This document shows, one piece after another, positions 16,835 to 26,749 of a stretch of 62,818 nucleotides of DNA. The notes beneath the pieces are model-generated. The model was not told the DNA's origin, ran no database searches, and was given only the letters and a program-made list of their open reading frames with translations. Source of the DNA: Pseudoalteromonas luteoviolacea NCIMB 1944 (lineage in GTDB: Bacteria > Pseudomonadota > Gammaproteobacteria > Enterobacterales > Alteromonadaceae); assembly GCF_001625565.1 (NCBI RefSeq), contig NZ_AUXS01000039.1:1-62818 (forward strand), written 5' to 3'. How positions within the stretch are numbered: position 1 is the first letter of the stretch; each line of letters opens with the position of its first letter. Both the position numbers and the translations under genes were made by a program.

Positions 16835-17388
16835 ACCTGTTTGTGAGCTGTGCTGTATCAACAAAAATTGTAATATGATACGCAGTCTTGCTCAGGCCCC
16901 AGCAAGTAATACCGATATATTTAACGAAGGTACATGTAAATACTCATGTTATGTCAAGGTAAGTAGCTACATCGGGGCAGTTTTTACTGCCTCAAAGTTA
17001 AATCCTCAAGTCATGTTCCGATGACTAATCACGTGCGGTAACACTTTGCTCGGACATATATCAGGGTATAACTGTAATTCAGTTCCCTAATCAACGTTTT
17101 GCCTAAACAGACAAGATTGAAAATACCCTGTTGGTTTTGTACCGTAGTTTTTTGATGGGTTTTTGGCCCTTTATCATGATCGAGCTTTTCAATTAGCAAA
17201 CGGAATAATGTGATACTTGTTGTTTTACGTATTGGTGGGTAATGGCAGGTAATACTAAGAAGTTAGGTTGAGAATAACGCCTAACTTCTTATAGGTTGCT
17301 CAATTTTAATCGTCTCTTCTTTGCTCTTACTAAAAATATAGCAGCTTAAACACGATTTCCTGTGAGCATACAGGCACTTTAAATTTCG
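16835..17388. other. Gap with a start-less open frame
   Basis: On the minus strand, bases about 17030-17260 hold an open frame of about 65 codons without a start codon, which may be a gene fragment I cannot name. Otherwise no feature except the hairpin at 17257. Confidence 0.35.
17257..17290 (-). terminator. Hairpin downstream of the lyase-like gene
   Basis: AAGAAGTTAGG and CCTAACTTCTT form a perfect 11-bp stem, about 100 bases past the stop of the minus-strand gene. Confidence 0.5.
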
Positions 17389-18327
17389 TTAATTTAGAAA
17401 TTTAAAGTCATCGAATGACATTACTAACTCTTCGTCAGAAGTGTCTATACCGTGGCCATAAATACCAGCTTTGAAGTTGTGTTTGCCGTTTGCTGCGCGA
17501 GTAGGCAAATGATGAAATAATTGGCCATCTTTAGAGAAGTGTGTCCAAGTACCACCTTCAGGCTTTATTGCCGCCGAAAACTCACCGTTTTGCTCACTCC
17601 AAAGTACATGTGAATACGCAACGTACCAACGCCCGACTTCAATAGGAATAATGGTATCAGCAGACCAAGAGGCGATACTGTTTCCTTTGTTGTCGCAGAT
17701 TCCTGAGTAATGGGTTTTATTACTTGGCTTAGCGCAATGCACTTTGTGCTGTAGTGATATTGCAGGTCGTTCATTTGCTTGTGGATATCTAGCAATAACA
17801 AAGCTCATCATAGGTGCAACAGGGTAAGCGGCGTTTGATGGCGGACCATACTGCATAAGAGTTGAATAGCAAATTGACGGCGAGTTCGGTGCTTTTACTC
17901 GGCATCCTTTGTTCCAAATTTTGTCTACTTTAAAGCGAAATGTAATTTGGGTGCGTTGCCCGTCAATATTAAGGTAATCTGGGTGAGTATCATATCTATC
18001 TGGGGAATAGAACAATTCCGCTCTATGGCAATTAATACCGTAACTTTTGCACTTTGATTCTTCAGCGTGATGACTATAGATCTTTGCGTACCAGTTATTG
18101 GTATTTGCATCATACTCTCGTGTTACAAGACCACCATAGTTGTATATTGTGTTTGGATTGTATCCTGTTTCATAATCTTGTACTTTCCAAGGACTATGTT
18201 GCACGCTTGGTGATCTTACCTTGTCAAAAGGTGAGTCAAAGCCACCATTTTTAAATGGGATATCTGACGCGTAGCTGGTAAAAGCCAATGTTGAGCCAGC
18301 CGTTATTATAAAAATCATTTTAAGCAT
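17389..18327 (-). CDS. Secreted polysaccharide lyase-like protein
   Basis: 312 residues with a signal peptide ending near YASD. The mature protein is rich in aromatic residues and beta-prone, with the segments NNWYAKIYSHHAEES, CHRAELFYS, QITFRFKVDKIW and VGRWYVAYSHV. This pattern of exposed Arg/Glu, aromatic strands and a final DDFKF resembles the jelly-roll fold of heparin-lyase-I-like or alginate-lyase-like enzymes. Five Cys may form disulfides. It would cut or bind acidic polysaccharide outside the cell. The family call is moderate; the substrate is unknown. Confidence 0.5.
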   Translation of the reverse strand: MLKMIFIITAGSTLAFTSYASDIPFKNGGFDSPFDKVRSPSVQHSPWKVQDYETGYNPNTIYNYGGLVTREYDANTNNWYAKIYSHHAEESKCKSYGINCHRAELFYSPDRYDTHPDYLNIDGQRTQITFRFKVDKIWNKGCRVKAPNSPSICYSTLMQYGPPSNAAYPVAPMMSFVIARYPQANERPAISLQHKVHCAKPSNKTHYSGICDNKGNSIASWSADTIIPIEVGRWYVAYSHVLWSEQNGEFSAAIKPEGGTWTHFSKDGQLFHHLPTRAANGKHNFKAGIYGHGIDTSDEELVMSFDDFKFLN

Positions 18328-18622
18328 TGTTTTAAAATTCCTGTTTGTAATTGGTTATCCATTAATCAGTCGGATGTTATCGTAACATTCGGAGGAAGTG
18401 AGTCAATGTGAGGTATATGTAAACTTTGTTTGTTATTAGCCAACCAACTTTCATTGATGGGCGCTAAACAAAGACTTCTCATCAAAAAAAACTTAAAATC
18501 TTTTTGGTAAAGTGGCGGAGTTAATGCTTTCTTAATCCAATGGTATGGAAAACGCAATTCATTTGTGTATTACATAGATAAACCAAAGAATGAATTAGCC
18601 TAGTTTGATTTAGGAATAAGTA

Positions 18623-19312
18623 ATGAAGTTTATAATTTTATTGATTTTAATAGTGACAACATCTGTCAATGCACAGGAAAAAGCTCTTGCGGAAGAATAT
18701 TATAAAATCGCAGATCAGTATTATAAGAAAAAAGGAAGTAAAGACTTCTCGCCAAAAAAAGCTTACAACCTGTTCCTCAAAGGGGCTGAGTTAGGACATA
18801 TTCCTTCCAAAAATATGGCATATGTTGTATTCAATGTTTATCCAAAAACGTTGTTACCACATATGGAAGAAGCCGTTCATCACCTTGTCGATGCGGCGAA
18901 AGCAAATAACGAAATTGCTCAGTTTAATGTAGGTATGATTTTGACTCAGGGCAGTTATATGGAGAAAAATGTCAATTTGGCCAATAAATGGCTTTATAGT
19001 TCAGCTTTGCTCGGCTACAAGATTGCACATGTTTACCACGGAATAAATTTGGTCAATCAGTATATGCCACAAAAAGATGAGTTAAAGCTATCTAAAGAAG
19101 GCTATGACGTTGTTGTAGGGGAGTTAAGGCACGCAATAGAATTAAAAAATGTGGAAGGCATTGTACAGCTGGCTCGCTTTGAGTTTGTAGAAACGGGCAA
19201 CCTTGAAGAGGTAAGAAGGCTTACGCGGTTAGCTGTTGATATCGGGGGAGAGGACGCACTTGCTCTCTTAAAAAACACTGAGTTTTGGGATGTTATCAAC
19301 GAAGACAAATAA
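18623..19312 (+). CDS. Secreted Sel1-like repeat protein
   Basis: 229 residues with a signal peptide (MKFIILLILIVTTSVNA). The helical body has Sel1/TPR-like repeats: AYNLFLKGAELGHIPS, AAKANNEIAQFNVGMIL and NKWLYSSALLGYKIA, each ending in the small-residue turn typical of Sel1. Such proteins serve as periplasmic scaffolds. No partner is evident nearby; it stands alone on the plus strand. Confidence 0.65.
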   Translation: MKFIILLILIVTTSVNAQEKALAEEYYKIADQYYKKKGSKDFSPKKAYNLFLKGAELGHIPSKNMAYVVFNVYPKTLLPHMEEAVHHLVDAAKANNEIAQFNVGMILTQGSYMEKNVNLANKWLYSSALLGYKIAHVYHGINLVNQYMPQKDELKLSKEGYDVVVGELRHAIELKNVEGIVQLARFEFVETGNLEEVRRLTRLAVDIGGEDALALLKNTEFWDVINEDK

Positions 19313-19416
19313 GGTGTGTTGACTTGGGCTAGTAAACCTAAATTGTGGTTACTCAAAGCTAATTATCGGGTTATAAGCTGAGCCAAACGCACTTGACTCA
19401 GCACGAATACAGCTTG

Positions 19417-20251
19417 TTACTTATAAAGCTCTAGTTCGCCTAAACTAAGATAATTGCCTAGGTCATTTGATACATCGAGGCGATAAAACTGGTAATGTGC
19501 CTTTGACTCGAGGCAATATTCCGACATGGCTGGGAAATTTGGCTTATCTCCAGAGCCAATAGGTGTCCAAACCTGCTTATCGTTACTGCCATAGAGCTTC
19601 CAGCTAGTAGTGACCCAAGTTGTGGCAGAATTGTAACCTTGTGCCAATGCTATTTTAGATACAGCTTCTGCCTGTGGCAATGTAACGTAAATAGACTCTT
19701 GCTTTTCTTTGGAGAACCAAACATGACTGTAGCTATAAACTACAACGCCATCATTGAGGTTACTAATATTACCATGGCTGGTAGTTGCAACTTCAAAAGA
19801 ACTGATATTGACCTTTTCATCAGCTAACTGGCAGGCACGGTTGGGAACAGTTCCATCACCTATGGTTAGTTCAAAGTCACCACTTTGTTCAGTAGCATCG
19901 ACCCAATGCCCATACCAACCATTGAAGTCTAGTGACGGAGTACCATAATAGGTAGCTTTTATGCTGGCCTCATTGATCACATCAAAAGTAATATATTTGG
20001 TACTGTCTGCAGCGTTAATTTGAGGCTGAGTATGGTGAACCTGGTTTCCTGAAATAATACTGCCATGGCTGTCTGTAGCGATAAAGTGCGAGCCACGGAA
20101 TTCAGGTGTAAATGCTGTCAATCTGTCCTGAGTCAGGACACTATCCCTGATACTGTCTTGCTTTAAGAGCAACTCACTATTTTGTGCAGATGCAAAGCAA
20201 GTCACTAGCACCAGTGTACTCAAAAAAAGCTTTGTTTTTATTTTTCAACAT
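19417..20251 (-). CDS. Secreted discoidin-domain protein, frameshifted in the signal peptide
   Basis: The ATG at 20251 has GGAG at good spacing and begins MLKNKNKAF, but a run of seven T (20222-20228 on the plus strand) throws the frame. With six T the protein would read on into LSTLVLVTCFASAQ, a normal signal peptide, and continue to 19417. The body shows a linker and a C-terminal F5/8 type C domain (about residues 110-275; WKLYGSNDKQVWTPI and YRLDVSNDLGNYLSLGELELY). It would bind glycans. Either the gene is inactive in this isolate, it switches by slippage in the T-run, or the base count is wrong. Confidence 0.7.
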
Positions 20252-20757
20252 ATTAACTCCATAAAATTATCCTTGTTACAGGCTTAATTATATGAGCAAA
20301 CTCAGCCTGAGAAAAAGGCTTTTAAGTTGCTTTTACTTTAAATTTTTATTTTTTTATAAAGTGCATTGCGAATAAATCACAATTTAATCGATTGCTTTAA
20401 GGATGTTTTAGGAGCAAATATTATGGTTAAATAGCATCCCTTGTGGTGCTCTCAATTTCGCGTAGTTTGAGAGTGGTTAAACTAAAAAAGTACTTTTTGT
20501 ATGGCTCATTTACTTGGTTAAAATTTTTAGCTTGGAAAGGGAATAAGTAAAACCTAGTCTATCGGTGGGATATCTAATTTTCACAAAAAAGTGGAGCTTA
20601 AATCATATGTTCTACGTTGGGAGTCAAAGTTATACTTTGATGTTGATGTCACTTAACCCAAGTAGTAGCAATGTTGAACAAGTTATGACTTCTAAATTCC
20701 AATAAAGATTAGAATATAGAAGTCATAACTTGATAGGTGTTAATTCAACCTTAATGG
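20252..20757. other. Gap holding one hairpin
   Basis: No coding sequence recognised; the terminator-like hairpin at 20680-20731 lies at its end. Confidence 0.45.
20680..20731 (-). terminator. Terminator of the small secreted gene
   Basis: AAGTTATGACTTCTA and its exact 15-base complement flank a 22-base loop, just downstream of the minus-strand gene. Confidence 0.65.
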
Positions 20758-21080
20758 TTAATCATTAAGGTAAACACCTACTATATTACCAAATGGGTTG
20801 CTTGTGCTATTTACACATTTATCAAATTTTGCTCTGACCTTTTTTCCTGTGGTTTGTGCAGTAAGTAGCACTGAAAATATTGCATCATATTTCTTATGTG
20901 ATGGGCTTAAATAATATACAGAGGTAGAGCACCCAGTTGCTGGTAATTGTACAAATGTATCACTGTTGGTGTTTACAATATGAAGGTTTACTGGCACAGC
21001 AGACGTGGTTGTCCCTGGAGTGCTCATACCCGCGTAGCTAAGCCTGACGCTAGTAATAGCGGTAAAAGTAACTTTTTCAT
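20758..21080 (-). pseudogene. Frameshifted paralogue of the small secreted protein at 7392
   Basis: The ATG at 21080 begins MKKLLLPLLLASGLA, matching the signal peptide of the 7392 gene, but one base is missing near 21033, and the frame runs to a stop within 18 codons. The rest, read from an internal ATG at 21027, is intact and close to its paralogue (GCSTSVYYLSPSH, NPFGNI). Without the signal peptide the product could not be exported normally. Confidence 0.75.
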
Positions 21081-21440
21081 TTTATTCCTTACTTATAAGT
21101 TTGTCCTGATTATAGGGATATTGCTGTAGTAGTCACGTAAAATAAATAAAAATATGCGGATATTCGTATTACTACTTTTTTAACCATGTAACGGCAACTT
21201 AAATACAAGTATCGAAGGCTTAAAATGACAAACTCTAGAGCTTTTTATTGACCTATTGCCTTTTACGAGCTTGAACTTTACAAATTTCATAAAAACGCTC
21301 TTGAAAGTATAAGGCGCACAACCAAACCGTGCGTTTTACTAATTCATCTCACTGTCATTTCCAAATAACGATTTTGCAATACATTTCACGTAAATTCTGG
21401 ACTAGACCAGTTTGGGTCTTTATTAGAAAGGAAATTTACA
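21081..21440. other. Gap upstream of the phosphodiesterase-like gene
   Basis: No gene seen. It must carry the promoter of the next gene, but I could not pick boxes with confidence. Confidence 0.35.
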
Positions 21441-23600
21441 ATGACGACAAAAGACACATGCGGTAAGGGCGTGATAGGCGCCAAGAAAACCGTAGCCAAT
21501 TTATGTTTAGGGTTATTTGGAGCCATGCTCAGTGGACAGGTGTTGGCGAGTTCTCACTCATTACTAATAGCCATTGATGGACTCAGGGGTGATGGTATAG
21601 AAAACGCGATCACACCAAACCTAGATAAGTTAATTTCTGGTACTTGGGCTGAAGGCTATCAAGGGGCTTTCGCTTTTTATGCGCAAACCATGAAAGACGC
21701 GGCGCCAAATAGTGGTCCTAACCACGTTGGGATCATGACTGGCGTGACGGCCAAAAAAAGTGGTGTTACTGGCAATTCCGACGTCCATACTGGCAGATAT
21801 TCACAATATCCACATTATCAAAGCCTGTTAGAACGGCACAATACGAGTCTGAATACTGCTTATTTGGTTACGTGGTCTACAGACATGCAAATAGCAAACG
21901 AGGCGGATCTAAAAATTGACTCTAATGATGCTGGTAACATCAATAATGCATTGAAAATAATTAACGGCACGTATGAATCGAACAATTGGTCAAAAGGCAC
22001 TCGACCAGATTCCATTTTTCTATTTTTGGACGATGTAGATGGTGCAGGGCACGCGTGTTGTTTTACAGCATCAGATACAGGTTATGTGGACGAGATTGCA
22101 GATGTTGATCGTCAAATAGGGATTTTGTTGGATGCTATAAAAGCTCGTCCAAATTTTGCAGAAGAAGATTGGCAGATTGTTATGACTTCAGATCACGGTG
22201 GCCGAGGATCTTCCCACGGTATTCATGCGGCAGACAATTACACAATCCCATTTTTAGTGGCATCAAAAACCGCAAAGCAAGGCTATCTGAGCGGAATACC
22301 GAAAAACTATGATGCCGCTCCAACTGTGCTTGCGCATCATGGTCTGTCAGTGCCAAGCAATATGGATGGCGTGGTTAGGGGTCACAGTGTGCAAGCACAA
22401 GCACCTGAGAACATTGAGACTGACTTAATCACATATTTACCGTTTGATGGTAACTATGAGGATAAATCAGGGAATCATGTTCACGCAAAAGTAGGCGGCG
22501 GCAACCCAGAAATTAATTCTGGTGGCAAGTTCGGCCAGTTTGTAGCCATTAATGGCTCGCAAGAATACTTGTCTTTAGGCAACCCCGCTGAAATGGATTT
22601 TGCATCTGCTCGCGATTTTACCTTGATGACCTGGTATCGGGTTAGTGGAGATCAGCAAGGTGATCCTGTGATCGTAGGTAATAAAAATTGGAATAGTGGC
22701 AGTAACCGGGGCACATTGCTACTTGCCAACGAAGGGAATGGTGATGATGTTGGGATAAATATTGCTTCCACGTCAGCTGATAGGAAAGATATTGATCCCA
22801 TTGACTATACCTTTAATGGCTGGTGGTTATTGGTAGCCACGTTTGACCGTGATGGCAGTGCAACCTTGTACGCAGGGAGCCCTACTGGGCAATTAAATAT
22901 CATTTCAGGCAGCATTGAAGATGTCGGTGACATTAGCTCTTCTCTTGATTGGAATATCGGGCAAGATGGTACAGGTTCATACAAATATAATTTGAAAGCT
23001 GATTTGGATGATTTTGCAGTTTGGGGCCGTGCGCTGACGCTGGATGAGGTGCGTGCTTTGTATAATGGAGGCAGTGGTACAGAAATCAACAAAATCTTGA
23101 ACAATGAGCCGACGCGTTACTTAAATTCGAACTCAGAAGTAATAGAAGGTCAAAATTATCAAGTCATTATCACGGCGGTTGCAAACGGGCAAACCTGTGG
23201 CCTAGAGTGGGATGCAACATTAAAAAGCCGCGAGCGCAACGCGAAGTGGGATTGCGCTGGGCGAGCTGATCCGTTGACATTGCAAGTAAATAAAGTCACA
23301 ACATCAGGGACGGTGAAGAAAGTGTCAGGCTATTTAGTTGCTCAAGGTGGTAAAGGCGCACTAGAGTGGGATGCAGATAGCGTATCGAATGAGCGAAATG
23401 CAAAGTTTGACGAAGGAACACGAGGAGACTATCTCACAGTGACACTGCAGCCCAATGAAAATGGCACCAAGATTTCAGCCATTGCGTACGGTCGCGAGTG
23501 CGGTCTTGAGTGGGATGCAACGCTGTCTGGTGGTGAGCGAAATGCTAAATGGGATTGCCACCCACGTGGTGATGCGGTGAGAATTCAATTGATTGATTAA
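21441..23600 (+). CDS. Secreted alkaline-phosphatase-superfamily protein with LamG and three lectin-like repeats
   Basis: 719 residues with a long signal peptide ending near VLAS. Residues about 35-310 form a type I phosphodiesterase/nucleotide-pyrophosphatase-like domain. Metal-site motifs are LIAIDGLRGD, SGPNHVGIMTG (candidate nucleophile Ser), DDVDGAGH and TSDHGGRGSSHG. Residues about 330-540 look like a LamG/concanavalin-type domain. The last about 150 residues are three repeats of about 50, each with LEWDA and ERNAK(W/F)D; repeats 1 and 3 keep the Cys pair and repeat 2 has lost it. It probably hydrolyses phosphate or sulfate esters on a bound glycan. Confidence 0.8.
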   Translation: MTTKDTCGKGVIGAKKTVANLCLGLFGAMLSGQVLASSHSLLIAIDGLRGDGIENAITPNLDKLISGTWAEGYQGAFAFYAQTMKDAAPNSGPNHVGIMTGVTAKKSGVTGNSDVHTGRYSQYPHYQSLLERHNTSLNTAYLVTWSTDMQIANEADLKIDSNDAGNINNALKIINGTYESNNWSKGTRPDSIFLFLDDVDGAGHACCFTASDTGYVDEIADVDRQIGILLDAIKARPNFAEEDWQIVMTSDHGGRGSSHGIHAADNYTIPFLVASKTAKQGYLSGIPKNYDAAPTVLAHHGLSVPSNMDGVVRGHSVQAQAPENIETDLITYLPFDGNYEDKSGNHVHAKVGGGNPEINSGGKFGQFVAINGSQEYLSLGNPAEMDFASARDFTLMTWYRVSGDQQGDPVIVGNKNWNSGSNRGTLLLANEGNGDDVGINIASTSADRKDIDPIDYTFNGWWLLVATFDRDGSATLYAGSPTGQLNIISGSIEDVGDISSSLDWNIGQDGTGSYKYNLKADLDDFAVWGRALTLDEVRALYNGGSGTEINKILNNEPTRYLNSNSEVIEGQNYQVIITAVANGQTCGLEWDATLKSRERNAKWDCAGRADPLTLQVNKVTTSGTVKKVSGYLVAQGGKGALEWDADSVSNERNAKFDEGTRGDYLTVTLQPNENGTKISAIAYGRECGLEWDATLSGGERNAKWDCHPRGDAVRIQLID

Positions 23601-23649
23601 CATTATTACCGATTGGCATCATACAGTTTTATTGGTTTTTGTTGAATTA

Positions 23650-23680
23650 AAAAGCCCCGTGAATACACATTGGGGCTTTT
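23650..23680. terminator. Bidirectional terminator
   Basis: AAAAGCCCC and GGGGCTTTT flank a 13-base loop between convergent genes; both strands end in a T-run. Confidence 0.85.
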
Positions 23681-23697
23681 GATTTATGGCTTAGAGA

Positions 23698-26259
23698 TTA
23701 AAAAGGCCGATAACGTTTTAAAAACGCCTTTACTTCAGGTAGTGCTGCATATGCCATCACATCAAAGTAACCAAGTGGCGCGGTGCCAGTTTCAATCCAA
23801 ATTAACTGAGACAACTCACTTTCATGAATTTGCCCTTCTTGGATCATTTTATTTAAAGACCCAGAGGGACTTAGGCGCTCTTCAGCGGTTTTTTCGCTGT
23901 TATGGTTACTTGTGGCTTCACCGCTCGGGCTGGTGTTTAACTCTGACCAAAATGACTTTTGTTGACCTATCCAGTCTCTGATATTGACGTTCATTTGATG
24001 GTAAAAGCTGTCACTGAGCATTTGCATAGAGTGCAGTAACTGTTTTCTATTTGGCACTTTAAATAACAGTTGGGGACTATTTTTATAGTTATCAGTTATA
24101 TTTTCTAAATGTAGTTTCCCCCCGGATTGGATCAGGCGAAGTACTTGCAGTAGCGTTGGTAAGTTTTCTGTTGCGGTCAATTTGATCCAATGAGTATTTT
24201 TATATTGGTACTCAGTTGCCAAATCGCCATTTAAGGTATTGGCGGTACTGTGAAAATGGCAAAGCAGACCTTCGGCTTGAATCGCTTTGGGGTTCTCAAT
24301 TAATGTAGAAGATGGGTGCCATGGTAATACCAAATCACAAAGTAACAGCATCATGGCTGTTTTTTCAGAATCTCTGGTATAACGGTCAGGCAGGTAACTC
24401 ATATTATGAAATAAAATTGCCCTAGCAGCCGGCTTGATCAGATCTCTAATCACGAGCTTTTTACGCTCATCAGATTGGATTTGATTGTGGTCGTGCACAT
24501 GTTCAATCAATATATAGGCGCTCGAAATACCTTGTTTTTGTAATGGTAGCGTTTCAAAGTGGGAGAGGGATTCAAGCTCCCTTGATTCTATTAACCCTAT
24601 TTGAGCAAACTCATCGTGGACTTTTTGCCAGTTCATTTCAGTGCTGCTGTCACCATTTTCGAGCATTCCCAGATCATGAAAAAGGGCCGAGATCGCGAAT
24701 GTTTTTTGAAGATTATCAGCAATTTTCCCTTTGTTAGAGAGCATATATTGACCGAACATGTATACGTCAATAATGTGTTGGCAATGCTGCAATGCAAAGT
24801 TGAGTGTCTCCGACGATTGGCTGGTGTGTAAGCTATTTTCAAGTGTCCTAAACAAAGAAATGGGTAAATATAATTCTAAGTTTTCACGGCAGTGCATCTT
24901 TATCAGTCTTAACATACTCATAGCTAGGTCAACTGGGAAGCTTCTAAATCTGTAACCGTCAGAAAATATGGTTCTAGCAGACTCAGTAATCACAAAGGCC
25001 AAAGCACATTTTTCGGGTTCTATGAACTGATAATCCTTTTTATCTTTTATTTTTTCTAGCACCTGAAAAACTAGCCACAGCATTAAGTAACCCCGCTTTA
25101 AAGGCGTTTTTTCGCGCGCTTGAAGCAGTCCTAAATGTTTTAAGTAGATATTTAACCCGTCATAGGTCGTTGTTAAAAGCGCTGGAGTGCTAGGTACATC
25201 ATTTTTTCCAAGTCGCACTTGCAGCCACATGGCTAGGGGCTTTATATGTTTGTCTGCATTTTTCAGTTTGGACTCAATCTTCTTGCCTTCATCCAGGTCT
25301 GTATTTTTCTCTTCATGGTTAGCAAAAAATACAGCAAATAAAGCAACTAGATTTTTATATCGTTTGAGCTTTTGTTCGTCGTGTTCTTCTGTGCTGATAG
25401 AGTTGATAAGGTCGACTGTTTGTTTCAGAGTATCGCGGTGCTCTTTTAAGCAAATATCAGCGCCTTTGGTAAAAAAGCGTTCCAGTAAAAGCTGCCGCCA
25501 AACGGTTAATAAAATAGGAATACTAATGTCCGCCCAATACTCTATTGGGAAGTCCATACCAGCCCAAACTTTAAGCTTTTTGTTGAGGCTTTCAAATTTT
25601 GTTATAGGCCAAGGTACAGATGAGTTGTATTTCGAAAGCGTATAAGTGCGTATTGCGGGTGCGATTTCGGGCCACTTTCGAGCTTTATAAGCTCGCCAAA
25701 GAAGATTGGTAATCTCGATATCTGTATTTAACTTATCTTTTAAGTTGTTGGCTATTTCAGCAGCGTTATTTTCATCATAAATTTGTAGCTGTAAACAGGC
25801 GGTCAATCGTGGTGATTGGTCGCTGGGATCAGAAGTAAGCAAGCAATTAAGTACAGATAGGTTGCTGTCAACGATAGACTTAGTAACATACCATTTAAAA
25901 TAAATTGACTGACCGCCCTCTAGCATATGCGTAGAAGCGTCATCCTCAGATGCGCTATTGGCTTGTTTGTATGACTTTTTGAAATAATCAAAGAAGTCGC
26001 CTTTGATTGTTTCCAAATGGTATTCATTGGGGTAGAGCTGTTTTGCTTTTCCGCTTATAAACGAATTAATCTTGTTACGGAGTCCTGGCATTGAGAAAGC
26101 GACGGTTGTACTTATGATCTGTCCAGATATTACCGAACATAGCACTTTCGCTAGTTGCAACTCAAGATCAGATTTTTCGTAATTTTGCAAAAAATTGTTG
26201 TTTAATGCGTGAGTCAACTTTGCTTTTAAATCGTACGTTTTAATCATCTGCTCAGTCAT
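23698..26259 (-). CDS. Large HD-domain protein, last gene of the KAP/kinase/receiver operon
   Basis: 853 residues from the ATG at 26259, which overlaps the stop of the receiver gene by 8 bases; a TTG at 26271 is also in frame. Residues 1-480 are helical with no domain I recognise. An HD-type metal-site pattern follows: His495 (QHCQHIID), His528-Asp529 (ALFHDLGML), His587/589 (EHVHDH), His618 (ILFHNMS) and a late Asp (LLLCDLVLPW). HD domains cleave phosphate esters, often of nucleotides. The end is a hydrophilic linker and an acidic tail. No signal peptide or membrane segment is seen. As the last gene of a signalling operon it is the likely effector; the substrate is unknown. Confidence 0.6.
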   Translation of the reverse strand: MTEQMIKTYDLKAKLTHALNNNFLQNYEKSDLELQLAKVLCSVISGQIISTTVAFSMPGLRNKINSFISGKAKQLYPNEYHLETIKGDFFDYFKKSYKQANSASEDDASTHMLEGGQSIYFKWYVTKSIVDSNLSVLNCLLTSDPSDQSPRLTACLQLQIYDENNAAEIANNLKDKLNTDIEITNLLWRAYKARKWPEIAPAIRTYTLSKYNSSVPWPITKFESLNKKLKVWAGMDFPIEYWADISIPILLTVWRQLLLERFFTKGADICLKEHRDTLKQTVDLINSISTEEHDEQKLKRYKNLVALFAVFFANHEEKNTDLDEGKKIESKLKNADKHIKPLAMWLQVRLGKNDVPSTPALLTTTYDGLNIYLKHLGLLQAREKTPLKRGYLMLWLVFQVLEKIKDKKDYQFIEPEKCALAFVITESARTIFSDGYRFRSFPVDLAMSMLRLIKMHCRENLELYLPISLFRTLENSLHTSQSSETLNFALQHCQHIIDVYMFGQYMLSNKGKIADNLQKTFAISALFHDLGMLENGDSSTEMNWQKVHDEFAQIGLIESRELESLSHFETLPLQKQGISSAYILIEHVHDHNQIQSDERKKLVIRDLIKPAARAILFHNMSYLPDRYTRDSEKTAMMLLLCDLVLPWHPSSTLIENPKAIQAEGLLCHFHSTANTLNGDLATEYQYKNTHWIKLTATENLPTLLQVLRLIQSGGKLHLENITDNYKNSPQLLFKVPNRKQLLHSMQMLSDSFYHQMNVNIRDWIGQQKSFWSELNTSPSGEATSNHNSEKTAEERLSPSGSLNKMIQEGQIHESELSQLIWIETGTAPLGYFDVMAYAALPEVKAFLKRYRPF

Positions 26260-26731
26260 GGTGTTTACCAATTTCTAGGCTACGTGTGAAATTTAATAGC
26301 TCAGCTTCTTCAAGGGGTTTGGTTGTGCGTTTGATTCTCCCGTCACAAAGCTGATTAATTGTTTTTTGAACGTCACTGTCGTAAAAACCTGAGATAATAA
26401 GTATGGGTGTAGTTGTATTGGACTCTTTTGGTACAGGACAAGTTTTGAGTTTTTCTAGCAGCTCCAGCAGTTGCTGATCCAAATGTACTCGTCGGTTTTT
26501 TAGCCAGCAAATAAATAAAGTCCCCATCCAAACCACTAAGTCAGAATCAATGGGCTGGCTGATATCCTTGATTTGCTGATCAAGTAAAATACCATCGTAA
26601 TAATGTTGATTGAGCAACTTAGCAGCTTCGGGTATGGTCGTTGCCCAATCAAGAGTAAAACCTTCTTCTTCTAGCAACATGGTTTCGAAGAAAAAATTGT
26701 CCTTTTCATCATCAATCCACAATAGTCGCAT
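26252..26731 (-). CDS. Stand-alone receiver (response regulator) domain
   Basis: 159 residues, somewhat longer than a usual receiver because of an insert of about 35 residues between strands 3 and 4. The acidic pair is Asp7-Asp8, the phosphoacceptor Asp51 (GILLDQQI), the Thr/Ser site is in LIISGF, and the conserved Lys is in TTKPL. There is no output domain, so it must relay to another protein, most likely the HD protein whose start it overlaps. It lies 18 bases after the kinase stop, so kinase, receiver and HD protein are one transcript. Confidence 0.85.
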   Translation of the reverse strand: MRLLWIDDEKDNFFFETMLLEEEGFTLDWATTIPEAAKLLNQHYYDGILLDQQIKDISQPIDSDLVVWMGTLFICWLKNRRVHLDQQLLELLEKLKTCPVPKESNTTTPILIISGFYDSDVQKTINQLCDGRIKRTTKPLEEAELLNFTRSLEIGKHHD

Positions 26732-26749
26732 CCTATTCTCCTTAAATTG

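Noticed and set aside
16779..17024. 81-codon plus-strand open frame overlapping the small secreted gene
   Set aside because: It overlaps a gene with a good signal peptide and ribosome site, has no start signal of its own, and its composition does not look like a protein.
17030..17260. About 65 open codons on the minus strand, considered as a gene fragment
   Set aside because: No start codon and no family signal; mentioned only in the gap description.
18366..18557. 63-codon minus-strand open frame, considered as a transposase fragment
   Set aside because: No recognisable transposase motif and no ribosome site; I could not support a family.
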